Shown piece by piece: positions 1 to 10,200 of a DNA stretch of 64,000 bases (position 1 is the first letter of the stretch; every line of letters begins with the position of its first letter). The DNA comes from Trogon surrucura. Its lineage: Eukaryota > Chordata > Aves > Trogoniformes > Trogonidae. The stretch is taken from positions 21,999,001 through 22,063,000 of the forward strand of contig CM036626.1 in the NCBI GenBank assembly GCA_020746105.1. The letters run 5' to 3'. The position numbers and the translations under genes are program-made. The notes under the pieces were generated by a model that saw only the letters and a program-made list of their open reading frames with translations, made no database searches and was not told where the DNA came from.

Positions 1-9
1 CAACACGTG

Positions 10-85
10 AGAACCGAACGGGAATCGAACCTGCAACCTTTGGTGTGTCAAGCACCATGCTCAACCCACTGAGCTAAACCGGCCC
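10..85 (-). repeat. tRNA-Ile-derived SINE head or tRNA pseudogene
   Basis: Read on the minus strand, this stretch folds like a tRNA. There is a 7-bp acceptor stem (GGGCCGG with TCGGTTC, counting G-T pairs), an A box beginning TAGCTCAGTGG, a perfect 5-bp anticodon stem (TGGTG/CACCA) and a B box GGTTCGATTCC. Overall it resembles vertebrate tRNA-Ile(AAT). The anticodon loop has decayed to CTTGACA, the T stem has a mismatch, and no long variable arm is present, so it is unlikely to be a working tRNA. tRNA-Ile-headed SINEs with CR1-like tails are known in songbirds. The tail would lie to the left of base 1 and cannot be seen, so a solitary pseudogene is equally possible. Confidence 0.6.
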
Positions 86-1069
86 TCATCATTAGTAATT
101 ATTAGTACAAGCATGTTATTCAGTCTTCATTCACTGTTAAACAGCTTATTTGTTTCCTTTGAGATGTCCCTAGAGAAAAAAAATCACTCTAAAACTACTA
201 ATTACAAGGATTACTGAGGTACAACTGACAGTTACTGCTGTTTAGATGCAGAATTGACGGTATCCTTTATCCTTAAGACATTATAGCTCTTTGTCAAAAA
301 TTAAGGACAACTCTGCTTTTTTCTATCCATCAACACTAGAACAAGGACACAGAATATAAATTTTAAAAATAATATAGTTGTTACAGAACAGTGCAAATCA
401 AACTAATTTGGGATCAGCACTTCCCAAAGGTGCAGTCAAAACCCAGAGGCTGAACATCATCCTATATTGTTGATTAACAGTAATAATTATCAATTCATTG
501 ACACATTACTTTTTCTTGCACATTTACTTTTAATAATGTGAATAAATACAAACATGGAAGCATAATACCTATTAGCAAAACTAAGGCAGCATTTAAATCC
601 CCAGAGCATGAAGAGAGATGCATCACACATTTCCCAGGTTGCTAACTGCTGTGGAACCAACTAGCAAGTATTTCTGCAACCCTTGACTGCACCTTATGTA
701 CCCTTTGTACTAGAAGATTTTTCTATCTAAAAAATGAAACATCCATGCTGTAAAATACAGTTTCCAACAACTGCTAGAGTTTGTCTTTTTTCTCAGGCCC
801 AACATTTCGTGAACTGTATTTCCTGGTGCTATTTCTTATACAGTTGCTGCCATTTCTTAAAGTAAATGATAAAATGATGAATTTCCCTGCAGTGAAGGAG
901 TGAGCCACCCCATCAAGCACTCCAGCGCAGTGAGTGCACAAGGACAACCCACCCACACCTGACACCCACCCACACCCATTACTCTTAAACGGCATCTTTT
1001 GTGTTTACATGGAACCTGCAGGTGAACAATTCAAGTATTTGGAAGCCACACGGGAACATCAGCGACTGC
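86..1069. other. AT-rich non-coding stretch
   Basis: No coding exon, splice-bounded reading frame or recognisable repeat was found here. The stretch could be intron or flank of a minus-strand gene that starts in the CpG island to the right. Confidence 0.5.
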
Positions 1070-2480
1070 CCTGGGGGTGCCCGGGCCGGGCTGGGCAGAG
1101 AGAGCAGACCCGCGTTCCCTGCTCGGAACAACGCCTCGGCCCCAAGGGCTGCCAAGACCCGCCCGGGGCAGCGCTCAGCCCCGCCGGGCGGTGTCACCAG
1201 CGGTGCCCAGGGCCGCGGGTCAGTGCCGGGTTAACGGCCGGACTCGATCGCTTCCAAGGCCTCCTCCACCCGCAGCGATCCCGCGGTGCTGTGCCATCCC
1301 CTGCCCACGGACTACTTTGTGCGCGGCCCCAGCCCAGCTCCCACACCCGCGGCGGCGCACACGGAGCGATCCCCGCGGCCTTCGCGGCGCTCCCGAGGGG
1401 CACAAACACCTTCTGCCCTCCGGCGAAGCCCTCTCACGACCGGGGCCCGCCCTGCCGAGGCCGGCCGGGTGCCGCAGCCCACGGGAGCCCCCGGCGCGCC
1501 CCTCCCGCGCCAGGGCCCGGGGGCGGCCCCTCGCAGCAGCAGCCAGGCCGGCACGCTCAGAAGGCCGAGCCCAGAGCCCGCGGGCGCCCCGGGACCCGCA
1601 GCCCTCCGCGCCCCTCCGCGTACCTCTGTCCGCCCGCAGCCACCTGCGCTCCCCCGCCGAGCGGTCCGGGCGCGGCGGCCGGTGCTGAGGGGAGAGAGCG
1701 GCGAGGCGGTGCGCCCTTCCCGCCCTACCCCGCACAGCCAATCGGCGGCAGCGGCGGCTTGGGACCACCCAATCGGTTCCAGGGTTGGCCCCGAGGTCCC
1801 GCCTTGGGGGGCGGGGCTGCCCCCGAGGGGAAGGCACGCCTCGCAGCCTGGTGGGCCCAGTCCGGTTCCCGTGGCGGTGCCGCTCGCCCCGGGCGGGGAG
1901 CGGCGGTGCTGGCCCCGCGGGTGCTGCCTCTGCGGCACTGACCCGGAGGCTTCCTCCAGCAGCAGCCTCGGCAAGGCGGAGTGGGAGGGTGGCGGGAGTC
2001 TCGGTGGCGGGGAGAGCCCGAACGCGGCGGCGAGCGCGGGGTCCCGCGGTGGCAAAAGCACCCGACCTCTGTTCTGGGCCCGGGCCGGGGCGACAGAGGC
2101 TCGTCCCGTAACACGGCGCTGCCGGCTGGTCGTGGCTTGATGCGGCGGTGTGAGGCGGGGCGGCTGCAGAGGGATCGCCCGGAGGTCGCTCGGTCCTGCC
2201 GCACAGGGAGAGCTCGCTGGGGAACGCGGCGCTTTGCGCGCCCGCTCTGCGGCCTCCGGAGCAAGAGGGGCTGCGCAGAAAGTGTCTCTGAGCGGGAGGC
2301 TTGCAGGAAAACAGCATCGCGTCCTACCGGGCCCGGGAGAGCGCACCGGGGAGCGGCTTGTCCCGAGGGTCCCCGCGCACTGCCGGGCTCTGCCGCCCCC
2401 TGGAGGTCGGTGCCGTATTTGCAGAAGGGAAAGCACGGCAGGCGGTTATGTTATTTACCTTCTTTTTCTCCAGATGACCG
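1070..2480. promoter_or_regulatory. CpG island, orphan (possibly divergent) promoter
   Basis: A long GC- and CpG-rich stretch with two CCAAT boxes near 1738 and 1769 (AGCCAATCGG and CCCAATCGG) and many GC boxes. A plausible minus-strand donor (CAGAG|GTACGCGG) sits at 1623/1624 and could close a first non-coding exon of a gene running off the left edge. In mammals the neighbours beyond GHRL are TATDN2 and IRAK2, but nothing here identifies either. The long open frames on both strands are what high GC content gives by chance and show no family signature. Confidence 0.55.
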
Positions 2481-3276
2481 GGAAGTAATGTTGCGGGGGG
2501 TTGTGGTGTGGTTTTTGTCTGTTTGTTTGCTTGTTTGTTTTCCCGAGACAGCCTCTGCTCAGTCAGCCGGATAAGCAGCGCAGCGTACCAGCCCGTGCCT
2601 CGGCTTGTGTTCTGTGGGTGAGCCTGGCCGTGTTTTTATTTCTCAGCGAGTGCTCTGACCTGCACAACTTGTGTCAGAATTCTAGAAACGGCGATCCTAG
2701 CTACAGTGCTTCTTGTTTTAAGAAAGAAGTAGCCCTTCAGAGGGAATTCGGAGAAGAATGGAGAGGAGCTTGGGCGAAGTTTTAAGAGCCTGAAAAGCAG
2801 TGTGAAAGCTGGAGCGTGAAGCCATTTGTAGTTGGAATTTGGAATCAGTCATTAGAACTTTAGTTATCAGTGAATCTGCTAGGACTGTCTTAGATACGGT
2901 GTAGTTCTTAATACGTCTCACCATGAAAATTCTGAAGGTCTCAGCTGAGAAAACAAGGAAACGCTGGGATGTGAGGGTCAGGGGGGGAAAAAAGTGTAAG
3001 GAGAGGAAGGCTTCCCCTTCTGCCTAATACACGTTAGAGTGGTTCCTCGAAGTTCGGCTAGCGGTTTCTGAACATCGGATACTTCAGTGGTTCTCTTAGT
3101 AGTGATTCAGTAACTTAGTAGTAGCTCAGTCCCAGTCATTTCTGAAATGCTGCTCTGAATGTCTTGCGCGACAAATTAGTTGACAAAAAATGTTTGGTTT
3201 GTGGTGTTGGTGGCTTTGTTTGATGGTTTGTTTGCATTTTTTTAGAGCTCTGCTTTTATGACTTGGTTGGCAGTAC
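2481..3276. other. 3' flank of ghrelin gene, no confident exon
   Basis: This should hold the last GHRL exon and its 3' untranslated region. No exon matching the usual short ghrelin C-terminus was recognised. If exon 4 is not spliced at its donor, the frame stays open for about 11 more codons to a TAA at 3242-3244. A minus-strand AATAAA lies near 2635-2640. Confidence 0.35.
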
Positions 3277-4598
3277 CTTTAGCATTCTCCTCACGCATGT
3301 CCCCCAGCATCTTCTCCAGCGCTTGTCCGTATTCTTGATGCTCTTCTTTTGTTATCTTAGCACCGATTTCAAAGGGAACGTTGAACTATAAAAGCATTAA
3401 AAGACAGAGTTTAGCAGACAAGTTCTGCACAAGGACGCTGCAAATTCATTTTATTCATGGGATTGATGATAAGCAAGAGGTACAAAAGGTTATTCCATCT
3501 ATTCTCTTCTTGGTGCTGAGACATGTCATCGAACGACGTCTCTACAGTTACTGCAGACCAAACTGCACAGTACACTGGAGGAAAGAAAACTGTACCAGAA
3601 ACTTGCATTATTATATGTTAGCTCTGAAATGTAAGTGAATCCTAAAGAGGAGATTGTGGTCTGAATTACTGCAGCTATTTTTAAATAATTTCATGCCATC
3701 AATGCTGGCAGTTTTCATGTGCCCTTTCCTATTTGTGTTTTAAGTCAAATAGGATTGTAGTTTTAATTTGCCTCCTTTGACAGAAATTGGGTTACCTGAC
3801 CCCATCCCTTAACCCTGTATATGAGCAAGAAGAATAAATACAAACCTTAGTTTCAACGCTGTTTCTGTCGTCTTCTGCCCCTGCTCCATCTGGATCCCAA
3901 AAGCCTTCTGTGCCTCGACGATGTAACGGTGCTGTGGTTCTTCTTGGATCCTTCTGGTGCTAGAAAGCAGGCAAAATAATATATTCTTTTCATAATCAAA
4001 CTAGTCTGCAGTGGGGAAATCAGAACCTGTAATTAACACAGATGCAGCAGAGTAGCTGAAGGCATCATACACGTACGGATGTATGATAGGTAGGTCTGTA
4101 ATTATTGTACTACCGCTGCTGCGTTCGCTTTAACTGGTATTTGGTTTAAGGGTTCATTGAGGAACAAGCCCCTTAAAGTTCATTTCTAAAGAAGATGCTA
4201 ACAAATTATTTAAATGGATGCTTTCTCTTCAATTTTCTTTTTTCTTTAGATTATTAGTTCTTGGTGAATTAGATTAGGTACCTAGTCTCATAGCATGAAT
4301 AAAATGCTAATGGTTTGTTACAGAAGCTCTCTGGAATAACTCCTTCCCTTTCCAGAAACTGTAGCTTCTAAAAGCTTCTCTGAATGCTGTAAAGAATAAT
4401 GGTTTTAAGGACTTAGAGAGGAGGCTAATCTTGAGAAGATATTTTTCTGAATTTTTTTACCTGCGATTTTTTATATTCAGGGCTTAAAAAAACTAGAGCC
4501 AGCCAGAGTAGGTTCTGTCCAGAGGATGCTGAAAAGAGTAATTCCCAGCAGAGTACTTCTGAGAAACACGATTATCTTCCTGGTGCAGGGAGTCAAAC
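3277..4598 (-). CDS. GHRL: Preproghrelin (ghrelin/obestatin precursor); reading frame disrupted in this sequence
   Basis: Secreted precursor of ghrelin, the stomach peptide acylated on Ser3 by MBOAT4 that signals through GHSR. Three coding exons are seen on the minus strand: exon 2 at 4461-4598 (coding from about 4569), exon 3 at 3846-3959 and exon 4 at 3277-3385. Exon 2 encodes a hydrophobic signal peptide (FLRSTLLGITLFSILWTE) and then the GSSF core. Exon 3 contains the LHRRGTEGFWD segment, and exon 4 contains the obestatin-like FNVPFEIGAKIT...YGQALEKML region. Intron phases agree with the family. Two defects are visible. The codon where family members start is GTG (4567-4569), with no in-frame ATG in the visible exons. 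A run of seven A on the plus strand (4486-4492; seven T in the gene) shifts the frame just after GSSF; six would restore GSSFLSPEYKK. Identity is firm from sequence and from its position beside SEC13. Whether it is a pseudogene, has sequence errors, or takes its ATG from an unseen exon 1 is open. Confidence 0.85.
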
Positions 4599-6564
4599 CT
4601 GAAAACGTAAGATGAAAAAATTAAACATATTTTAGAACCTCTGTATTTAATTGAATCCAGATCCAATGAAAATATTCCTTCTGAGTTGAATGACCTGAAC
4701 ATATTTCTAAAGGTAGATGTATAAAGCAAATGTAATTTTTATGTGCTTATGGTGTTTTCTTCTGGAACTAAGATGCAGTAGCTGGAACAGACAGGCTAGT
4801 GGAGAGGAATTACACAGCAGAACTGGCAAAAGCTGAAAATGATCTGAAGCTTCACCTGGTTATTTTTGTGGCTTCACCAAACAGCTGCTGTCTGAAACAC
4901 TTTATATATTGAGTGGAATATTTGCTCAGTGCTACAATATTCCTGGAAATGCAACCTGGTACGTATTTAAATTCTGTGTAAACTTGACGTACTTTTAAAG
5001 TAACAAAACCAACAAAAAAGTGAAAACAGTGCATAGATCTGTTGCTGTGCTTATTTGTATGTATAATGAAATTGCATAGGGAGTGAAGTCAGAGTTTCCT
5101 TTTTTTTCCTGTGTCATTAACATTGTTCCTTTTAAAAAATATTAATAGCTGTAGCGTGTATTTTTCAAAAAGGAAAAGCCCCAAACCCCTCCTGTTGTCT
5201 GAAATGGTGTTACAGAAATGGAGAAGCTGAGCTGTGTCCCTGATCTGTGGTGACAGACAGGTTTTTTTCCCCGTTTTTGCCTCTAAATGCATTCCTTTTC
5301 ATCTGTATTCTCTCTCTGTTTTATCAGATTTTGTTGTCTTTTGCTGGGAGATTGAAACTCATACCTAGGAACCTTTGCTTCTGTTTCTTTAAAAACAGAA
5401 CATTAACAAATCTTTAAAACTTCAGTGAAGATTACTAGCAGCAGCTGAGGATCTAGAAATATCTCATGAAGCTTATTCTAAAGTGCAATTGTAAAACTTT
5501 CATCTAATGCTTATATTTGCCCTGAATAAACTGTAACTTAAATAATCTTTTATCAATTTTAAGTGTTGGGGATACTTTGATCGTTACTTAAAACCACTTT
5601 AATATATTTAAGTACGAAAGCTGAACTGGGCCTTGCTGCTAAGTAGGTTTGACTTTAATACTAAAGTATTAAAACTCACAAAATTGAAATGGTGAATTAT
5701 GGAACCCAGTATCCCCACAGGCAAAAACTCTTGTGTATTTACAGAGTTAATGAAGCATGATAAAAATCTAAGACTGAAGTTTCATTTTTGAGCCTTTTTA
5801 TTAGAGCTAATGTGCTTGATTTCAGGTTTGTAGCTTCCACAGCACTTAAAGCCAACCCAAAAGCCCTCCCAGCTGTCCAGGTGCTGCTGTATCGAAGGAC
5901 AAGCGGGTATGGTGCCTGTTCAGCTCAGCAGTTTTCATCTGGATCTTAGTAGACGTGGAAAACAACTCGAAAGAAAAATAGTGCTTTGCTGTATAATTTT
6001 AAATGGAACTGTTTGAGTGGAACGCTGATCTCTAGGTGAGTTACTCTTTGAGGGGAGGGTAAGACTACAGAGCAATTAAACAAGAGCAGGAATGTTGCAT
6101 GCTTCTGTTGCTATAGAGAAGGATAATTCATTAAAGTGTTTCTGTGAGAGTAACTAGCATATTATTTGGTTAGCATAGACAGTGATGATAAACCAGGTTT
6201 GTCTTTCTAGAAGAAGGGGGTTTATCATCTTGACTATGCCAAAGCAAAGACCATGCCTAGGACACACGAACTTGGAGGAGGCTGGCCATGAATTCGTCAC
6301 TTGTGTTGAAGAAGAATAAAGGGAAAATGTGACCTTTTAAATACTCTCCCTCTCGTAGGAGGGCAAGCGTGATTCAGCTTGTAGCTGAAGGCACACTGAA
6401 GGGTGGTTTGTTCAAGCCCAGTAGATCTGCCTAAAGTGCAATGGTAAGTTTCACTGAAGGCAAAACTTTGTTCTTTCTTACACTATCTACAGCGTTAGGC
6501 TCTGGTGGGCTAGTGCCTTCCCAGCTCTTGCCAAGGATCCTGTGAAAAAGATTATTAAATACAG
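4599..6564. other. GHRL upstream / SEC13 downstream interval
   Basis: AT-rich DNA between the GHRL coding exons and the SEC13 3' end. It should contain the non-coding first exon and promoter of GHRL, but none could be placed. Short open stretches near 4770-4900 and 5825-5910 lack a family match. Confidence 0.4.
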
Positions 6565-6589
6565 CACACTAGGCTTTAACCAATAGGAC

Positions 6590-6595
6590 TTTATT
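6590..6595 (-). terminator. SEC13: Probable SEC13 polyadenylation signal
   Basis: AATAAA on the minus strand, about 700 bp beyond the SEC13 stop codon. This gives a 3' untranslated region of reasonable length. No nearer canonical signal was noticed. Confidence 0.45.
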
Positions 6596-7295
6596 TTGTT
6601 GGTATTGCAACAAAAACCACCTGAGGTACAGTACAGAAGTGTGGCTAAAAAAAAAAAAAAAGTCTTCAAATTACAGTTTGATTTATTGATGTTGGTTAAA
6701 TAACCAAGTTTGAGATATTGTGAAGCAAAAGACATATGCATTCCACTACTCCTTTTCACCCTCAGGAAAGCAGAGAGACTTTTACCTGTCCAAGCACCAC
6801 TTCTCCCAGAAGGGCTAGCTAGCACGCTGTCATCTAATGCTCAGAACTCCACCAGTCCTTTCCCCTCACTTGAAACAAATCTCTGGCTGTTGAAGGGACA
6901 GAGTACTCGTGCCCTTCCACAAAGGAGTTCATGCCTCACCACTTTGATGGGTGCCTCCTGTTCCTACGCCAGTGTTTCAAGTCTGACCAGCGCACAATCC
7001 AATTAAATTTGATCCCTAAACCAGGAAAGCAGAGTACCGCTTCTGCAGCATCAAGGAGTAGTGTAACGCACGGTGCTTTGCTATGCTCTTTACCTTAAAT
7101 TTAAGGGAATGTCAATTAAGGCTGATTCTCAACATCTGGGAGCCTCCCAGCAATAGTTACAGAGTGCTCATAAAACTGGGTAATTGTGTCCCACGTTCAT
7201 GTCCAGTTTAGATAAAATCAGTTCTCGCTTGGTTCAAGAAACATTGCAAATCAGGTACAGTGATCTCTTGTTGCAGCTGGAACGTTCCCTTGTGG

Positions 7296-10200
7296 TCACT
7301 GCTCATTCTGCTGCCCCTCTGTCACGGCCGACACCCCTCCTTGGCCCTTGTTGACATCGCTGATACACGCCCACAGTCCATCCACCGACTCCTTCCACAG
7401 CGTGACCTCAAAACAGACCAGGAAGAAGTTTCAGCCTCAACACACTCTCAGTTTCCCATTCCCTCACAACTATCACATCACTAGTGCGGTGATAGTCTAC
7501 AGTTACAGAAGTCAAGTGCGGCAGTGTTGTTCTAAGTGTTATTTGTTGCTGTACTAAATAATCATCCAGTGGTGAAGGGAGAGTACGCAAACTCTGCGTT
7601 TCTATCTCCACTAAGGACTAAGAATGTAGTGCAAGTAGTTCGCAAAGATTTGGATCTTCCTCCCCGACAATAAGTCAAAAGAAAAAAAAATTACGGCAGC
7701 AAAGGAGAATCTACAACAGTCTTAACTTAAAGGAAAGTAACAAGAGGCTGCCTCATCTCAGCTCTGAAACGGAGCACAGCAGAAGCAGAGGGCAAGACAG
7801 CAGTACTCACTTTATTGTCTCCTCCCGACACGGCCAGGATGTTTGCAGTAATGGACCAACTCACATGCCAGACAACATCATTGAACTTGTGCAGCAGCTT
7901 TGGCGACCATGAATTTCCAGAGGCATCATCACACGTCCAGATAAATACTCTGCCATCCTGCAACAGGAAGCAGACCGAGGCGGTCGGACCACTAGTTACA
8001 ACACAGAGAAGACCCTGGGCTACACTCGCACAGCACGGCTCCAACACGAACCCTACCTATGCCCACAGAGATTTTGCTCAACACAGCAAAGGGGCTGTTT
8101 TCTTACTGTAGCTAAAAGCAAGGTAAGAGTACAGCCCTCTGATGAGAAAAGCCACATACAGAATGTGACTTGCAAATACTAGAGAAGAGGTCCCAAAATA
8201 AAATAGAATGTGCTGGGCTGGACGGGACTTTACAAGGTCATCTAGTCCAACTCCACTGAAATTTTTTGCCCAGAATGAGATTTTGCTTTCCAGTCAAATG
8301 ACAGCAAGTTGGCACCTTACCGAGTAATCATCCTGCTATGAAAGCAAGCATTTACAGGATTATTAGCAGCAAGAACACTACAGTCAATATGAACACTGAG
8401 GACATGAGAGCTGATGAAGAATGACAGTTATTAGAAAACAGTATTTTTAGCTGGAAGTTCAGTGAATTTGATCTAGAGATGTTAAAATACAATGTTAGCA
8501 TGAAGGTCTTTCTCACAGCAAAACCATCCTGCTCAGGATTTGAAAATCAAAGGTAAGACTTTGGTACAGAGCCACACACACAGAAACCTTTGTCCAGAGA
8601 TGCTTCCATAGGGCTTCTGAATTTGGGAAGAACAGAAATCAAAGCTCTTATGCACAGCCCCAGACAGAGCAAAGGACTGCCAAGAGGACCCACTACAGCA
8701 GTTCTGCCCTTACTATTCCTCCACGAGAGAAAATGGCGTGGAAGCAGATGGAAGCGAGGGCGTCGCAAGCCTGTCACTGCGACAGAAGCCTCACCTGTGA
8801 GCAGCTAGCAATGGTGCTCGTTGGCAAACCTATGGATGGAGCCCAAGCCACATCCCGAACCCAGTCACTGTGAGCCTCCAGCTTCTGCTCCTCTTTCCAC
8901 TGACCGTCTTCTTCCCTGAAAAGACACAGACGCAGTCAGAAGGGTGGCAGCAGCAGCCGTATTTCTCACCTCCTGTTCCGGATGGAGATTTCAGACTCCT
9001 GGTCTATCCAGATAATACAAAGCACAAGCATTCTCCACTCTTTTCCAAAAAGCTCTATGGCTTAAATGGACAAAATCCCTTCCAGGGCACAGAAACCAGC
9101 ATAGACAAAGTGTATCTGATATTCAGAATGGATACACATACAGCAGTCTGCTGTTGTCCAGGTGACTGTGGTAATCAATCAGAAAGCCACTTCCCAAGAT
9201 AAGATGAAGCCGGGCTGACAAAAATTGCTACAATCAGGTGAGAGATTGTACATCACCATTTTCCATTTTTAAAGCACTTCTTCAAAATGATAATTCAAAG
9301 ATGAAAGCTTAGAGATGCTGAAAATATTACCTGAGATACTAACAAGGACATTCAAAGAGTATAAAGAGTATCAGGTTTTAAAAGTTCTTGAGTCTGGCAA
9401 CAGAGCACTTACTTCCAGATCTTGACAAGGTTGTCACAGCCACCAGACGCAAATCTTTTGATGTAGTTTGGTTTTTGACCAGATGGCTGTTCTATAAGGC
9501 TTCCTGGTACAACAGCAGGAGCCCAGCTAACTGCATTACATCCAATCTATTTAATGAAAAGATATCATTATTAAAAGTTGCTTCCTTTAAATAAATAAAT
9601 AAGAGCTGCTGAAGGGGCAAAGGATACCGAGCACACTCTCTCTTGCAGAGAGCGGGGGGAATAAGCCCATCTTAGGAAAACAGGAATCTTGCACAATGCT
9701 GGATGGATACGGGATGAACAAGAAATCCAGATACACTCTAGTCTCAACAAGGCACTTATTCAGAGAGCCAGAGGTAGCTAAGTAACTGGTTTGTGCGCAA
9801 ATATCGTCTTGGATGTGCAAACAGTGGAGACAGATATAAGCTGAAAAGATGCAAGATATCCACAGTTACTAAGATTTAGGAATGCAGGAGTGGAAGGAAC
9901 CTTTGGTCCAGAGCCCAATTTCCTTTTATTAAGCACCACTGCCATTAGCTTACAAAGCTCTGCTTAAGCAAAAGTTCCCTCCATTTTGGGAAAAACATGA
10001 ATCCTCCAGTTTTTCAAGCTTCAGTTTACTACCAGCCAGTTTTTACAGGTGTTCTTAGTGCCAAAGCCATTTCCTGCCAGGTAACTTCCAGCACTGTGTT
10101 CAACAGTAACGCTTCATAACCAGGTACTGGCGATGCTGTTTAGTAACCTTCACATGTCTTGTTTTCTACTTCATTTCAGTGACTACAAAGTACACCTTCC

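Noticed and set aside
934-2574. Long open frames on both strands in the CpG island (up to 374 codons)
   Set aside because: Composition is Pro/Arg/Ala/Gly-rich as expected from GC-rich DNA, frames overlap on both strands, and no domain or splice structure supports them.
4770-5910. Short plus-strand open pieces near 4770-4900 and 5825-5910 bounded by AG/GT
   Set aside because: They do not join in a consistent frame, resemble no family, and lie opposite the ghrelin upstream region.
7348-7611. Small open frames over the SEC13 last exon
   Set aside because: They are antisense or out-of-frame shadows of the SEC13 C-terminal exon.
9880-10130. Possible very old CR1 tail in a SEC13 intron
   Set aside because: Only a short stretch (GGAGTGGAAGGAACCTTTGG) is suggestive; the rest cannot be aligned by eye.
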